A program made the translations under genes and the position numbers. Positions 33,888-42,682 of a DNA stretch of 64,000 nucleotides are shown piece after piece. The notes under the pieces are model-generated. The model did no database searches. It was not told the origin of the DNA and saw only the letters and a list, made by a program, of their open reading frames with translations. Source of the DNA: Collinsella sp. (GTDB lineage Bacteria; Actinomycetota; Coriobacteriia; Coriobacteriales; Coriobacteriaceae); NCBI GenBank assembly GCA_018382295.1, contig JAGZQF010000001.1, positions 62,001-126,000 on the forward strand, in the 5' to 3' direction. The stretch's first letter is position 1. Every line of letters starts with the position of its first letter.

Positions 33888-34670
33888 ATGGCCGAACCCA
33901 CGCTTTTGCCCGAGCGGCTTCAGTACCGCCCGACCAAGATCGAGCTCGACGAGAGCATCGAGAAGGCCAAGGCGACCCTTCTTAAGAAGATCAAGCGCTC
34001 GGTGTACGTCTACCGTGTTGACTGCGGCGGCTGTAACGGCTGCGAGATCGAGATCTTCGGTTCCATCACGCCCGTCTTCGACGTCGAGCGCTTTGGCATC
34101 AAGGTCGTGCCCTCGCCCCGTCACGCCGATGTGCTGCTGTACACCGGTGCCGTGACGCGTGCCATGCGCATGCCGGCCCTGCGCGCCTTTGAGGCCGCAC
34201 CCGATCCCAAGATCGTGGTGTCCTATGGCGCGTGCGGCTGCACCGGCGGCATCTTCTACGACAACTACTGCGTCTGGGGCGGCACGGACAAGATCTTGCC
34301 GGTCGATGTCTATATCCCCGGCTGCCCGCCCAGCCCCGCGCAGACCGTCTACGGCTTTGCCATGGCACTTGGCCTGCTGGACCAAAAGCTCCATGCCGAG
34401 ACCACGGTGGAGGCCGCCGGCGAGCAGGCCGATATCCTGCACCCCGGCGTGCCGTACAAGCTGCGTGTGGCCATCGAGCGTGAGGCTCGCGCCATGAGCG
34501 GCTACCGTTACGGCCGCGACCTGGCCAACGAGTTTATGGATACGCTCGAGGGCGCGCCCAAGGGCGATATCCGCGGTGCCATGGCGCTCCTCATCGACAA
34601 GCAAGATGATCCTCGTCGTGTTGAGGTCTACTCGGCGCTGCAGGATCTGGTGCTGGCCGGAGGCCGTTAG
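33888..34670 (+). CDS. hyfI: Group 4 [NiFe]-hydrogenase small subunit HyfI (NuoB-like)
   Basis: A 260-residue small subunit binding the proximal [4Fe-4S] cluster. The ligands are in VDCGGCNGCEIEIFG, GACGCTGG and IPGCPPSPAQTVYG. A NuoB-like core is followed by a C-terminal helical tail. It pairs with HyfG in the peripheral arm. GAAGGAGGAG precedes ATG 33888; the downstream gene starts immediately after its stop. Confidence 0.9.
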   Translation: MAEPTLLPERLQYRPTKIELDESIEKAKATLLKKIKRSVYVYRVDCGGCNGCEIEIFGSITPVFDVERFGIKVVPSPRHADVLLYTGAVTRAMRMPALRAFEAAPDPKIVVSYGACGCTGGIFYDNYCVWGGTDKILPVDVYIPGCPPSPAQTVYGFAMALGLLDQKLHAETTVEAAGEQADILHPGVPYKLRVAIEREARAMSGYRYGRDLANEFMDTLEGAPKGDIRGAMALLIDKQDDPRRVEVYSALQDLVLAGGR

Positions 34671-35252
34671 ATGGAACTCACGGACCGCTCTGGTTACTTT
34701 GCGGGCCCCGGTATGCTCGGCGGCTCTTTTGGCGATGCCTCGCGCGCAAGCGACGAGGCCGCCGAGGGCGTCGCCGACCCCTGCCTGGGCCATGCGCCCG
34801 ACCAGGTGGTCTTTTACGAGCTCACGCGTAAGTTTGTGGAGACCGAGGAAGACGTTCCCCAGGAGGCCTGCGACGTGCTGTACTACACGCTCGCCGTGGG
34901 CCACCACACCGGCGTGCTCGACTGCTTTGAGCCGCGCCTGTCGGTGCCGGTGGATGTGTTCTATTCGCTCGTCGATGCGTTGCCGGAGGGGGAGGCCAAG
35001 ACCAAGTTCGAGGCCATCCGCTCCTTTGGCGAGTGCCAGCTCGACAAGGCGGCGGTGCCGTCGCTGCTCGAGGCCTGCGATATGCTGCTCGACGAGCGCG
35101 GTTTTCGCGGCTCGGCCAAGGCCGGCATCTCGGTGTTCGACGACGACTTTGGCCTGCATGCCCAGCAGGTCGCGTTCTTAATGAAGTTTCGCGATCTGGT
35201 TGAGCGCGTGCGCGATGTGTCGGGCGTGTATCTGACGGGGAGGTTGCAGTAA
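34671..35252 (+). CDS. hyfJ: Formate hydrogenlyase assembly/maturation protein HyfJ (HycH family)
   Basis: A 193-residue protein; residues ~45-190 match the HycH family (QVVFYELTRKFVETEED, YYTLAVGHHTGVLDCF, LKFRDLVERV-like MKFRDLVERVRDVSGVYL). HycH/HyfJ is needed for assembly of the hydrogenase but is not part of the final complex in E. coli. The N-terminal ~45 residues are extra compared with E. coli HycH. It abuts hyfI and overlaps hycI by one base. Confidence 0.82.
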   Translation: MELTDRSGYFAGPGMLGGSFGDASRASDEAAEGVADPCLGHAPDQVVFYELTRKFVETEEDVPQEACDVLYYTLAVGHHTGVLDCFEPRLSVPVDVFYSLVDALPEGEAKTKFEAIRSFGECQLDKAAVPSLLEACDMLLDERGFRGSAKAGISVFDDDFGLHAQQVAFLMKFRDLVERVRDVSGVYLTGRLQ

Positions 35253-35755
35253 TGGGTCGCGTTGTGGATGGACGTGTGAACGGCGCCCCGTTTGCGGGTA
35301 TCGTGCTCACGGCGGGAAGCGTGCTGCGTGCCGACGATGCCGCCGGCCCCGTGCTCTCCAAAAAGATGGAGGACGCGCCCATTGCCGGCTGGTACACCAT
35401 CGATGGCGGTCAGACGCCCGAGGATGACATCATCGAGGTCAAGCGCGAGCGTCCGCCTCGCCTGGTCTTGGTCGATGCCTCTGACATGGCGCTGCCCGTC
35501 GGTGCCATCCGCTTGCTCGACAAACGTGATGTGGCCCGCAAGTCGATGTTCACCACGCATTCGCTTCCCTTGTCGATTCTGATCGAAGAGATTGAGCAAT
35601 CGTGCGAAGATATCGTCTTCATAGGGATTCAGCCGGGCGATACGGAGTTCTATAACCCCATGTCCCCGGAGGTCTTTGGGGCCGTCGACGCCGTGTACGA
35701 CGCCGTGGCCGCCAACGACTTTTCCCACTTTGTCCGCTTGGGGCAGGAGCTATAG
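35252..35755 (+). CDS. hycI: Hydrogenase maturation endopeptidase HycI
   Basis: A 167-residue protease that removes the C-terminal tail of the large subunit HyfG after nickel insertion. The sequence tracks E. coli HycI: LRADDAAGPVLSKKM with a metal-binding Asp, TIDGGQTPEDDI, LVLVDASDMALPVGAIRLLD with the second Asp, TTHSLPLSILIEEIE with the His, and FIGIQPGDTEFYNPMSPEV. Its start overlaps the hyfJ stop (TAATG). Confidence 0.92.
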   Translation: MGRVVDGRVNGAPFAGIVLTAGSVLRADDAAGPVLSKKMEDAPIAGWYTIDGGQTPEDDIIEVKRERPPRLVLVDASDMALPVGAIRLLDKRDVARKSMFTTHSLPLSILIEEIEQSCEDIVFIGIQPGDTEFYNPMSPEVFGAVDAVYDAVAANDFSHFVRLGQEL

Positions 35756-35794
35756 CAGCGCTTGCCCCTGCTGAATAGGAAAGAAGTGATTGAC

Positions 35795-36634
35795 ATGGCA
35801 GATTCCAAGGTGGAGTACCCCGCTCCCGATTGCCTGGCGCCCGCCGCGATCGAGGCCAAGACCGAGGCCGCCGGCGTGACCAAGGCCAACCTGCCGGTCG
35901 CTAAGGCCTTTCTGTTGGCAATGTTCGCCGGTGCGTTTATCGCCTTCGGCGGCCTGTTCTTTACGGTGTTTTTGAGCGACGGCACGCTTGGCTGGGGTGC
36001 CCAGCGCGTCGTGGGCGGCCTGTGCTTTTGCCTGGGCCTGGTGCTGGTGCTGGTGTGCGGCGCCGAGCTGTTTACCGGCAATTCGCTTATGGTCTGCGCG
36101 CTCAAGAGCAAAAAGATCACCCTGGCTCAGATGCTCAAGGCCTGGGTCGTCGTGTGGGTCGGCAATTTTGTCGGTGCCCTGTTCATCGTCTTTTTGGTGT
36201 ACATGGCCGGCATTTACAAGCTCAACGGCGAGGCGGTCGCCAATTCCATGGTGAGCGTCGCCGCCGGCAAGGTGACGATCGACTGGGTGACGATCTTCTT
36301 CCGCGGCATCCTGTGCAACATCTTTGTGTGCCTGGCCGTGTGGATCGGTACCGCCGGCAAGACCGTGGTCGATAAGGTCGTGGGCATTCTGCTTCCCATC
36401 GCCGCCTTTGTGGCCTGCGGTTTTGAGCACTGCGTCGCCAACATGTACTTTTTGCCCATGGGCGCCGTGATGCATGCATGCGGCTACGGTGCCAAGGTCG
36501 CCGGCGCCGATGCGCTCAACGCCGCGGGCATTGCGTTTAACCTGTCCGCTGCCACGCTGGGCAACATCGTGGGCGGCGCGGTTCTGGTCGCGCTCGGCTA
36601 CTGGTTTATCTACGCCAAGAAGTCCGAGGCGTAA
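35795..36634 (+). CDS. focA: Formate/nitrite transporter family channel (FocA/FocB)
   Basis: A 279-residue membrane protein with six hydrophobic segments and the FNT signatures CGAELFTGNSLMV and ACGFEHCVANMYFLPMG, the latter with the pore His. It moves formate across the membrane, here probably feeding the formate hydrogenlyase encoded upstream. E. coli hyf also ends with a foc gene. ATG 35795 has AGGAAAG about 11 bases upstream. A terminator follows. Confidence 0.92.
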   Translation: MADSKVEYPAPDCLAPAAIEAKTEAAGVTKANLPVAKAFLLAMFAGAFIAFGGLFFTVFLSDGTLGWGAQRVVGGLCFCLGLVLVLVCGAELFTGNSLMVCALKSKKITLAQMLKAWVVVWVGNFVGALFIVFLVYMAGIYKLNGEAVANSMVSVAAGKVTIDWVTIFFRGILCNIFVCLAVWIGTAGKTVVDKVVGILLPIAAFVACGFEHCVANMYFLPMGAVMHACGYGAKVAGADALNAAGIAFNLSAATLGNIVGGAVLVALGYWFIYAKKSEA

Positions 36635-36656
36635 GGTATCGTCTGTTTGACGTTGG

Positions 36657-36692
36657 GCCTCCCGCGGGGCGTTGCCGTGCGGGAGGCTTTTT
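36657..36692 (+). terminator. Terminator of the hyf-hycI-focA operon
   Basis: GCCTCCCGC (36657-36665) pairs with GCGGGAGGC (36679-36687), followed by TTTTT. Confidence 0.88.
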
Positions 36693-36756
36693 GGGTCCGG
36701 GACTCGTTGCCGGGCTTTTGGCCTGCTGTGTTTGGCTGATGAAAGGGGTAATCGAG

Positions 36757-38874
36757 ATGGCATCTGCTGTGAAGCGTGACGGTCGCGCCGTGGTGACTGC
36801 ATGCGGGGGATGCTATGCCGATTGCGCCTTTGCGGCACGCGTTGAGGACGGTCGCGTGGTGGCCGAGTTGCCGGTGCCGGGGCATCCGTGCGCGGCGCGT
36901 GCCCTGTGCGCCCGCGGGCGGCATCGCCTGGACATGCCGTTTGACGAGCGCGACCGGATTTTGCATCCCATGCGCCGCCGAGCTGATGGCTCGGGGTTTG
37001 ATGCGATTTCCTGGGATGAGGCGTTTGCCCAGATTGCCGAGCGCCTTTTGGGGATTGTTGACGAGCGCGGGCCTCGTGCGCTGGGCATGACACTCGGCGT
37101 GCCCTCGTTCGACCGCTACTGGGCCTATCGTTTTATGCATGCGCTGGGCTCGCCCAACGTGTACGGTGCCGACGGTGCCTGCGAGGTAAGCCGACTTACC
37201 GGTTGGGAGCACAGCCTGGGCTATAGTCCCGCCTCCGACCTTGCGCATACCGACTGCATCATGTACCTGGGGCGTTCCTTGGTGGATTCGTCGTCGATGG
37301 GGTCGGTCGATGCGCTCAACGACGCGCGCCGGCGTGGGGCGAAAATCATCGTGGTTGACCCTCGGCGCAGCGGTTCGGCTGCTATTGCCGATCGCTGGCT
37401 CCGCGTGCGTCCCGGATGCGATCTGGCGTTGCTGCTGGGTATCGCACACGTGTTGATTGCCGAGGGTCTGTACGATCACGAGTTCGTTGCCCGCTATACC
37501 ACGGGCTTTGATGAGCTGGCGCAGGCGGCCAGTGCTTGGATGCCCGAGTGGGCTGAGTCGATGTCCGACGTGCCGGCCGAAGAGATTGTCGCCACGGCGC
37601 GCGATCTGGCTGCCGCCGCGCCTGCCGCCGTGGTGGATGCGGGCTTTCATGGCGGCATCGGTATCGCGTATGCCAACAGTACGCAGACGGCGCGCGCTAT
37701 CTGTTTGGTCGATGTGCTGCTGGGCTGCATCGGACATGCGGGCGGTGCCCTCAACCCGCCCACACCGCTTGCGTTGGGCGATTTGGACCCTGCGCGTTTC
37801 GCGACGCCGTCGATGCCACGTGAGCCCAAGTTGGGGTCCGAACGCTATCCGCTCGTCGACCCCGAGCGCGGTCTGTGCACGACCATCGGCCAGTCGATTC
37901 TTGCCGGCGATTTGCGTGGGCTCATCGTCTATGCCAGTAACCCCGGTGCGGGCTATGGCAATGCACAGGCTTGGTTGGGTATTTTGCAGCAGCTCGACTT
38001 GCTTGTGACGATTGATATTCGTTGGTCCGAGACGGCGCGTGCTTCTGACTTCGTGCTGCCCGACGTGACGTATCTGGAGGCCGACCGCGGTGTGGGCACG
38101 GTCGTGGGCGTCAACGATTCGCGCGTGTTCTACCGCAACGCCGTGCTGCCCGTGCAGCATGACGGCACACGTCCCGGTCGGGAGATTTTTGCCGGTCTGG
38201 CGCAGGCGTGTGGCGTGGGCGAGTATTTCCAGTTTACGTCTGACGATCTGACGGCTGCCCAGGTGGCGCCTTTTGGGATCGATCTGGACGAGCTCAAGGA
38301 GCGCGGCTGGGCCGATACGGGCGTGGCGCTGCCGTCGCGCACGGGTGAGCCGGTGATTCCGCTTGCCGGCGGCAAAATTGCGCTGGCAAGCGACGTATGG
38401 GAACGAGTCGGCATGGGTCGTGTGCCCAACTGGATTGCGCCCATTGTGGAGCCCGGCCCGGGGATGTTTCGCCTCATTAGTGGCAACCGTCCCTTTGAGT
38501 CGCACACCTCGCGCAGGCTTGCGGCTCAAGGTGCCGCCGAGGCTGGATCGGACCTGGATGCTGTGCAGATGAATGCCGATGCTGCTGCGCACATGGGCAT
38601 CGCCGACGGCGAGATCGTCGAGCTCGTGAGCGATATGGGCCGCGACCGCGTGCGCGTGGAGACGACGCCCTATCTGCATCCGGCGTGCATCTTCACGTCG
38701 GCCGCCCCCGGCGGGCGTTCGCTTGGCGCCGATGTCGGTGGCGCTCAAGCCTTGGGCGTGGGCCCGCTCGACCATACGCCGTTGCGTTGGGATCCGTTGA
38801 CAGGTGCCGCGCTCACCCAGGAAAACGCCGTTCGCGTGGAAAAGATCACGGAGCACGTGGATAATAACGATTGA
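36757..38874 (+). CDS. Molybdopterin (bis-MGD) oxidoreductase of the DMSO reductase family, substrate unknown
   Basis: A 705-residue protein with the N-terminal [4Fe-4S] motif CGGCYADCAF ... CAARALCARG, LDMPFDERDRILHPMRR, DAISWDEAFAQIAERL and MGD-binding segments (IIVVDPRRSGSAAIADRWLR in the middle, SGNRPFESHTSRRL near residue 585). At the position of the Mo-ligating residue it has Cys (GADGACEVSR), not Sec, as in thiosulfate/polysulfide reductases and Cys-type formate dehydrogenases. There is no Tat signal, so it is cytoplasmic, and no partner Fe-S or membrane subunit is adjacent. It lies between the hyf operon and selA. ATG 36757 follows GAAAGGGG. Confidence 0.82.
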   Translation: MASAVKRDGRAVVTACGGCYADCAFAARVEDGRVVAELPVPGHPCAARALCARGRHRLDMPFDERDRILHPMRRRADGSGFDAISWDEAFAQIAERLLGIVDERGPRALGMTLGVPSFDRYWAYRFMHALGSPNVYGADGACEVSRLTGWEHSLGYSPASDLAHTDCIMYLGRSLVDSSSMGSVDALNDARRRGAKIIVVDPRRSGSAAIADRWLRVRPGCDLALLLGIAHVLIAEGLYDHEFVARYTTGFDELAQAASAWMPEWAESMSDVPAEEIVATARDLAAAAPAAVVDAGFHGGIGIAYANSTQTARAICLVDVLLGCIGHAGGALNPPTPLALGDLDPARFATPSMPREPKLGSERYPLVDPERGLCTTIGQSILAGDLRGLIVYASNPGAGYGNAQAWLGILQQLDLLVTIDIRWSETARASDFVLPDVTYLEADRGVGTVVGVNDSRVFYRNAVLPVQHDGTRPGREIFAGLAQACGVGEYFQFTSDDLTAAQVAPFGIDLDELKERGWADTGVALPSRTGEPVIPLAGGKIALASDVWERVGMGRVPNWIAPIVEPGPGMFRLISGNRPFESHTSRRLAAQGAAEAGSDLDAVQMNADAAAHMGIADGEIVELVSDMGRDRVRVETTPYLHPACIFTSAAPGGRSLGADVGGAQALGVGPLDHTPLRWDPLTGAALTQENAVRVEKITEHVDNND

Positions 38875-38950
38875 TTGACTCAGCCGATCGAATTGGCTGA
38901 TAGTTTGACGTTCGAACGATTGATTCACCTTTGGTTTTGAAAGGCCGCAC

Positions 38951-40408
38951 ATGAGCGATAGCCAGAACATGTCCGATGAGGTGCGCGCCCGTCTGCGTGC
39001 CATTCCTTCCGTCAACGAGCTGCTCACCGAGTGGCCGGTGGTGAAGGCGGCAGGGGAGACCTGCGACGCGGTGGTCCATGCCGCCGTCACGGCCGAGCTT
39101 GACGAGGAGCGCGCCGCCATTCGCGCCGGCGCCGCCCCGCGTTCCAAGCGTGACCTGGCTTCGGCTATCGAGTGGCGTGCGCACCGCTCCGCGCTGCCGA
39201 GCCTGCGCCCAGCGGTTAATGCCACGGGTGTGGTCATCCATACCAACTTGGGTCGCGCCCCGCTCGCGGAGTCGGCCGCCAAGGCCGTGGCCGAGGTCGC
39301 GCGCGGCTACAGCACGCTCGAGTACAGCGTGGACACCTGTTCGCGCGGTTCGCGCAAGGAGCACGCCGCGCAGCTGATCCGCTCACTCACCGGTGCCGAG
39401 GACGCGCTCGTGGTCAACAACAATGCCGCCGCGGTGCTGCTGGTGCTTGCCACCCATGCCGCGGGCAAAGAGGTTATCGTCAGCCGCGGCGAGCTTGTCG
39501 AGATTGGCGGCAGCTTCCGCATCCCCGATGTCATGGCGGCCTCGGGCGCCAAGCTCGTCGAGGTCGGCGCCACCAACCGCACGCACCTGGCAGATTATGA
39601 GCAAGCTATTACGCCCGATACGGCCATGATCCTCAAGGTTCATCCTTCCAATTATCGCATCGAGGGTTTTCACGAGGAAGTGGGCTCTCGGGAGCTCGCC
39701 GCACTGGCCCATAAGCACGGCCTGCTGTTCTATGAAGATCAGGGGTCGGGCGCGCTGTTGCCCGACGACATCTTGGTGCGCGGAGGCGAAGAAACCACGC
39801 CGGCTTCGGTTTCGGCAGGGCTCGATTTGGTGTCGTGCTCGGGCGATAAACTTCTCGGTGCAGCACAGGCGGGCATTATCATGGGCCGTCGTGACCTGGT
39901 TCAGGCCTGTGGGTCACATCCGCTTATGCGCGCCCTGCGCCCGGGCAAACTGGCCCTGTCGGCGCTCGAGGCCACGCTGCGTATCTACATGGATGGCGCC
40001 GATGTTGCCCATCGCGATATTCCGGTGCTCAGCATGCTTACGCTTCCGCAGACCCATTTGGAGCGACGTGCCCGCAAGCTGCGCGATCGTATGGTCGCCG
40101 GTCTCGACAAGGCCGGTTGCCTGTGCGCCGTTCAGGTGGAGATCGTCGAGGAGTCGTCGACTCCCGGCGGCGGTTCGCTGCCTACCGTCGAGCTGCCCAC
40201 CATGTGCGTTGCCGTGCGTCTTGTCGATGAGCGTCTTTCCGTTGACGCACTCAAGCGCTCACTCGTCCAAGATTTCGACACGCCGGTCGTCACGCGCGCC
40301 TCGCACGATCGCATTTTGTTTGACGTCCGTACGCTCGTGGGCGACCGCGATATCGAGACGGCGGCGTCGACGCTTGCCGCATGCGTTGAGAAGGCGATTG
40401 CTCGATGA
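38951..40408 (+). CDS. selA: L-seryl-tRNA(Sec) selenium transferase SelA
   Basis: A 485-residue PLP enzyme that converts Ser-tRNA(Sec) to Sec-tRNA(Sec) with selenophosphate. Family markers are INSVNELL-like IPSVNELLTEW, NATGVVIHTNLGRAPL, GYSTLEYSVDTCSRGSR, NNNAAAVLLVL, EDQGSGALL and the Schiff-base Lys in SCSGDKLLGAAQAGII. Length is close to the usual 460-470. It overlaps selB by four bases (ATGA), so SelA and SelB are co-translated. GAAAGG precedes ATG 38951. Confidence 0.95.
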   Translation: MSDSQNMSDEVRARLRAIPSVNELLTEWPVVKAAGETCDAVVHAAVTAELDEERAAIRAGAAPRSKRDLASAIEWRAHRSALPSLRPAVNATGVVIHTNLGRAPLAESAAKAVAEVARGYSTLEYSVDTCSRGSRKEHAAQLIRSLTGAEDALVVNNNAAAVLLVLATHAAGKEVIVSRGELVEIGGSFRIPDVMAASGAKLVEVGATNRTHLADYEQAITPDTAMILKVHPSNYRIEGFHEEVGSRELAALAHKHGLLFYEDQGSGALLPDDILVRGGEETTPASVSAGLDLVSCSGDKLLGAAQAGIIMGRRDLVQACGSHPLMRALRPGKLALSALEATLRIYMDGADVAHRDIPVLSMLTLPQTHLERRARKLRDRMVAGLDKAGCLCAVQVEIVEESSTPGGGSLPTVELPTMCVAVRLVDERLSVDALKRSLVQDFDTPVVTRASHDRILFDVRTLVGDRDIETAASTLAACVEKAIAR

Positions 40409-42372
40409 GTGAGGTTCAGGCGCTGGTGGAGTGTCCCGTTATCGTTGGCACGGCGGGCCACGTTGACCACGGTAAGTCGGCACTGATCGAGGCGCTGACC
40501 GGCAAGAATCCTGATCGCCTTGAGGTCGAGCGTCGCCGCGGCATGACGGTGGAGTTGGGCTTTGGCGAGCTGGCGCTGCCGAGTGGCAAGATCGTCGGCC
40601 TTGTCGACGTGCCGGGCCATGCGCATTACTTGCGCGCCATGGTGCAGGGTGCCACGGGCATCGACGTTGCCGTGCTGGTGGTCTCAGCCGTCGAGGGCGT
40701 GATGCCGCAGACCCGCGAGCACGTGCATGTGCTGGAGCTGCTGGGCGTCACGCATATGGTGGTGGCGCTGACGATGTGTGACCTGGCCGATGCCGAGATG
40801 ACCGAGCTTGCCGAGCTCGATGTCGATGACTTTTTGTCGGGTACTGTGTTTGCGGGCGCGCCAATTGTGCCCGTGTCGTCTAAGACGGGCGAGGGGATTG
40901 ACGGGCTGCTTGCGGTGCTCGACGAGCAGGTGGGTGTCTGCTGGGATACCTGTCGCGAGCGTGCCGAGCGGAGCGATGCCGCGCCGCGCCTGCCGATTGA
41001 CCGCTGCTTTACGATCAAGGGCGCCGGCACCGTCGTGACGGGAACGCTGCACGATGCGCCGGTTGCGGTGGGCGATGAGCTCGTCGCGCTGCCGTCGCGC
41101 ACGGTCTGCCGCGTACGCGGGATCCAGGTGCATGGCGACACGCAGCAGGCGTTGCCCGGTCAGCGTGTGGCGCTCAACTTGGTGGGCGATGCTGTCGCCG
41201 CGCTCGATCGCGGCGAGATGCTCGGCGTGGAGGGCCGTTTTGGCCAGACGCTGCGCTTTATGATGACGTTTACCTACCTGGGCCGCGAGGGCGCTAAACC
41301 GCGTGTGCTCGAGTCGGGCGCGCGCGTGCATGTGATGGCGGGTACGGCCGAGGTTGTCGGCCGCATCATGCTTATGGAGGGCGAGGCCCCCATGGCGGTG
41401 GGCGAGACCCGTAATGTTCAGGTGCGCTTGGAAAACTCGCTGCCGCTACGTGCCGGGGACCATGTCGTGGTGCTGTCCTATTCGCCCGTGATGCTCATTG
41501 GCGGCGGGCGCGTGCTGCTTTCGCGCTGCCGTCGCTCGCGCGAGCTTGCCGAAGGAGAGCGTGCGCTGTATGCGGCGATCGAGTCCGGCGATATCGCGGG
41601 CGGTGTGGGCGCTTGGCTGGTGCTGCAGACGTTGCCGGTTACGGCGGTTGATGTTGCCGCGGCTTTGGATCTTGGCGTCGGCGAGGTCGATACTGCACTG
41701 CGCGTGTTGGTGGCGAAGGGCGCTGCTCGCGCGCTTGCTGGCTCGGATGGCTCGCTGTATGCAGATGCTTCCGTGCTCGACGCCGCGATGAATGCACTGG
41801 CGGCGACCCTGTCAGCCATGCATGCGGCGGCTCCCAAGGAGACGGGCTTTACGCCCGGTGCCGTTGCCCATGCTGCGTGGCCTGCCGCTGATGAAGCCGT
41901 TGCCGCGGCTCTGATTGCCGAGGGCTGCTCGCGTGGCGTGTGCGCCGCCGAGGGCGCCGAGGTATTCGATCCGCATTCGGCCGCCGCGGCGGCACGCGTG
42001 GTGCGAGAGGCTTGCGAGCGCATCGTCGCGCTGCTTGACGAGGCCGGCTTGGATGCACCGGCGCTTCCCGAGGTGGGCGAACAGCTGCAGCTCGGCCGCG
42101 ACACCATGACGCGTGCCCTGCGCGAGCTTTCCCTCAACCGCGCAATCGTTAAGGTCGAGCGCGACGTTGCCCTGTCCGCTGCTGCCGAGGCCCATGCGCG
42201 TGAGCTCGTCGCCGCCGCCATTGAGGCGGCCGGCGGCGCTGCCACCACGAGCGTGCTGCGCGAGGCCCTGGGCGTGTCGCGCAAACGCGCCATCAGCATC
42301 TTGGAGCACCTGGATGCCGTGCGCTTTACGGTGCTCGACAAGGATGCCGGCGGCCTGCGCTCCCTGCGCTAG
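40405..42372 (+). CDS. selB: Selenocysteine-specific elongation factor SelB
   Basis: A 655-residue GTPase that delivers Sec-tRNA(Sec) to UGA codons by binding the SECIS hairpin. G1 is GHVDHGKS (residues ~18-25), the effector region has RRRGMTVELGF, G3 is DVPGH; the G4 position reads TMCDLAD, where the consensus is NKxD or TKxD, so the usual Lys is absent. The C-terminal third (residues ~400-655) contains the winged-helix repeats that bind SECIS, for example LQLGRDTMTRALREL and ALGVSRKRAISILEHLD. selC lies 150 bases downstream. Confidence 0.94.
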   Translation: MSEVQALVECPVIVGTAGHVDHGKSALIEALTGKNPDRLEVERRRGMTVELGFGELALPSGKIVGLVDVPGHAHYLRAMVQGATGIDVAVLVVSAVEGVMPQTREHVHVLELLGVTHMVVALTMCDLADAEMTELAELDVDDFLSGTVFAGAPIVPVSSKTGEGIDGLLAVLDEQVGVCWDTCRERAERSDAAPRLPIDRCFTIKGAGTVVTGTLHDAPVAVGDELVALPSRTVCRVRGIQVHGDTQQALPGQRVALNLVGDAVAALDRGEMLGVEGRFGQTLRFMMTFTYLGREGAKPRVLESGARVHVMAGTAEVVGRIMLMEGEAPMAVGETRNVQVRLENSLPLRAGDHVVVLSYSPVMLIGGGRVLLSRCRRSRELAEGERALYAAIESGDIAGGVGAWLVLQTLPVTAVDVAAALDLGVGEVDTALRVLVAKGAARALAGSDGSLYADASVLDAAMNALAATLSAMHAAAPKETGFTPGAVAHAAWPAADEAVAAALIAEGCSRGVCAAEGAEVFDPHSAAAAARVVREACERIVALLDEAGLDAPALPEVGEQLQLGRDTMTRALRELSLNRAIVKVERDVALSAAAEAHARELVAAAIEAAGGAATTSVLREALGVSRKRAISILEHLDAVRFTVLDKDAGGLRSLR

Positions 42373-42397
42373 GCCGGTTACCCGCTCCCGCCTCCTC

Positions 42398-42464
42398 AGT
42401 TGCGGTGAAATAGTTCCTGTTTTTGGGGTCTTGCAGCCTAAGTAAGAACTATTCCACCGCAACT
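42398..42464. repeat. Palindromic repeat family A, copy 4
   Basis: AGTTGCGGTGAAATAGTTC pairs with GAACTATTCCACCGCAACT (one mismatch) just after the selB stop. The inner AGTTCCTG variant is shared with copy 7 at 59595. Confidence 0.82.
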
Positions 42465-42478
42465 TCTTGCTTGTCTAT

Positions 42479-42509
42479 TTGGGATGGGGCCCGCTCGGTT
42501 TGGTAAAAT
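42479..42509 (+). promoter_or_regulatory. Possible promoter of selC
   Basis: TAAAAT at 42504-42509 lies 12 bases before the tRNA start; TTGGGA at 42479 is the nearest -35-like hexamer but the spacing (19) is long. Confidence 0.35.
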
Positions 42510-42521
42510 ACCGCCGCACTT

Positions 42522-42618
42522 GGGAACGGATGGGCTCCGGTGGGCTCCGCGGTCCTCAAAACCGTTGCGAGGCGTGCAAAACGTCTTGGATGTGTTCGAT
42601 TCACATACGTTCCCGCCA
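42522..42618 (+). tRNA. selC: tRNA-Sec(TCA)
   Basis: A 97-base tRNA with encoded CCA. Acceptor arms GGGAACG and CGTTCCC (plus an eighth, mismatched pair), a 6-bp D stem GGGCTC/GGGCTC with two G-T pairs and a CGGT loop, anticodon stem GCGGT/ACCGT with loop CCTCAAA (anticodon TCA at 42556-42558), a long variable arm GAGGCGT/ACGTCTT of 7 bp, and a T arm with TTCGATT. The length, long variable arm, enlarged D stem and UCA anticodon are specific to tRNA-Sec. It lies between selB and mobA. Confidence 0.93.
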
Positions 42619-42626
42619 TACGCTAC

Positions 42627-42682
42627 CAGCGCTTTTGTGCTCGCGGTCTTGCTGCGTGCCGCAAAGGCGCTGTTTTGTTTTT
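42627..42682 (+). terminator. Terminator after selC
   Basis: CAGCGCTTTTGTG (42627-42639) pairs over 13 bp, with G-T pairs, to CGCAAAGGCGCTG (42660-42672), followed by TTTTGTTTTT. Confidence 0.82.

Noticed and set aside
24724..34670. Respiratory complex I (nuo) operon
   Set aside because: Gene order is that of hyf, the NuoD-like subunit keeps both Ni-binding CxxC pairs, and a hydrogenase protease gene follows.
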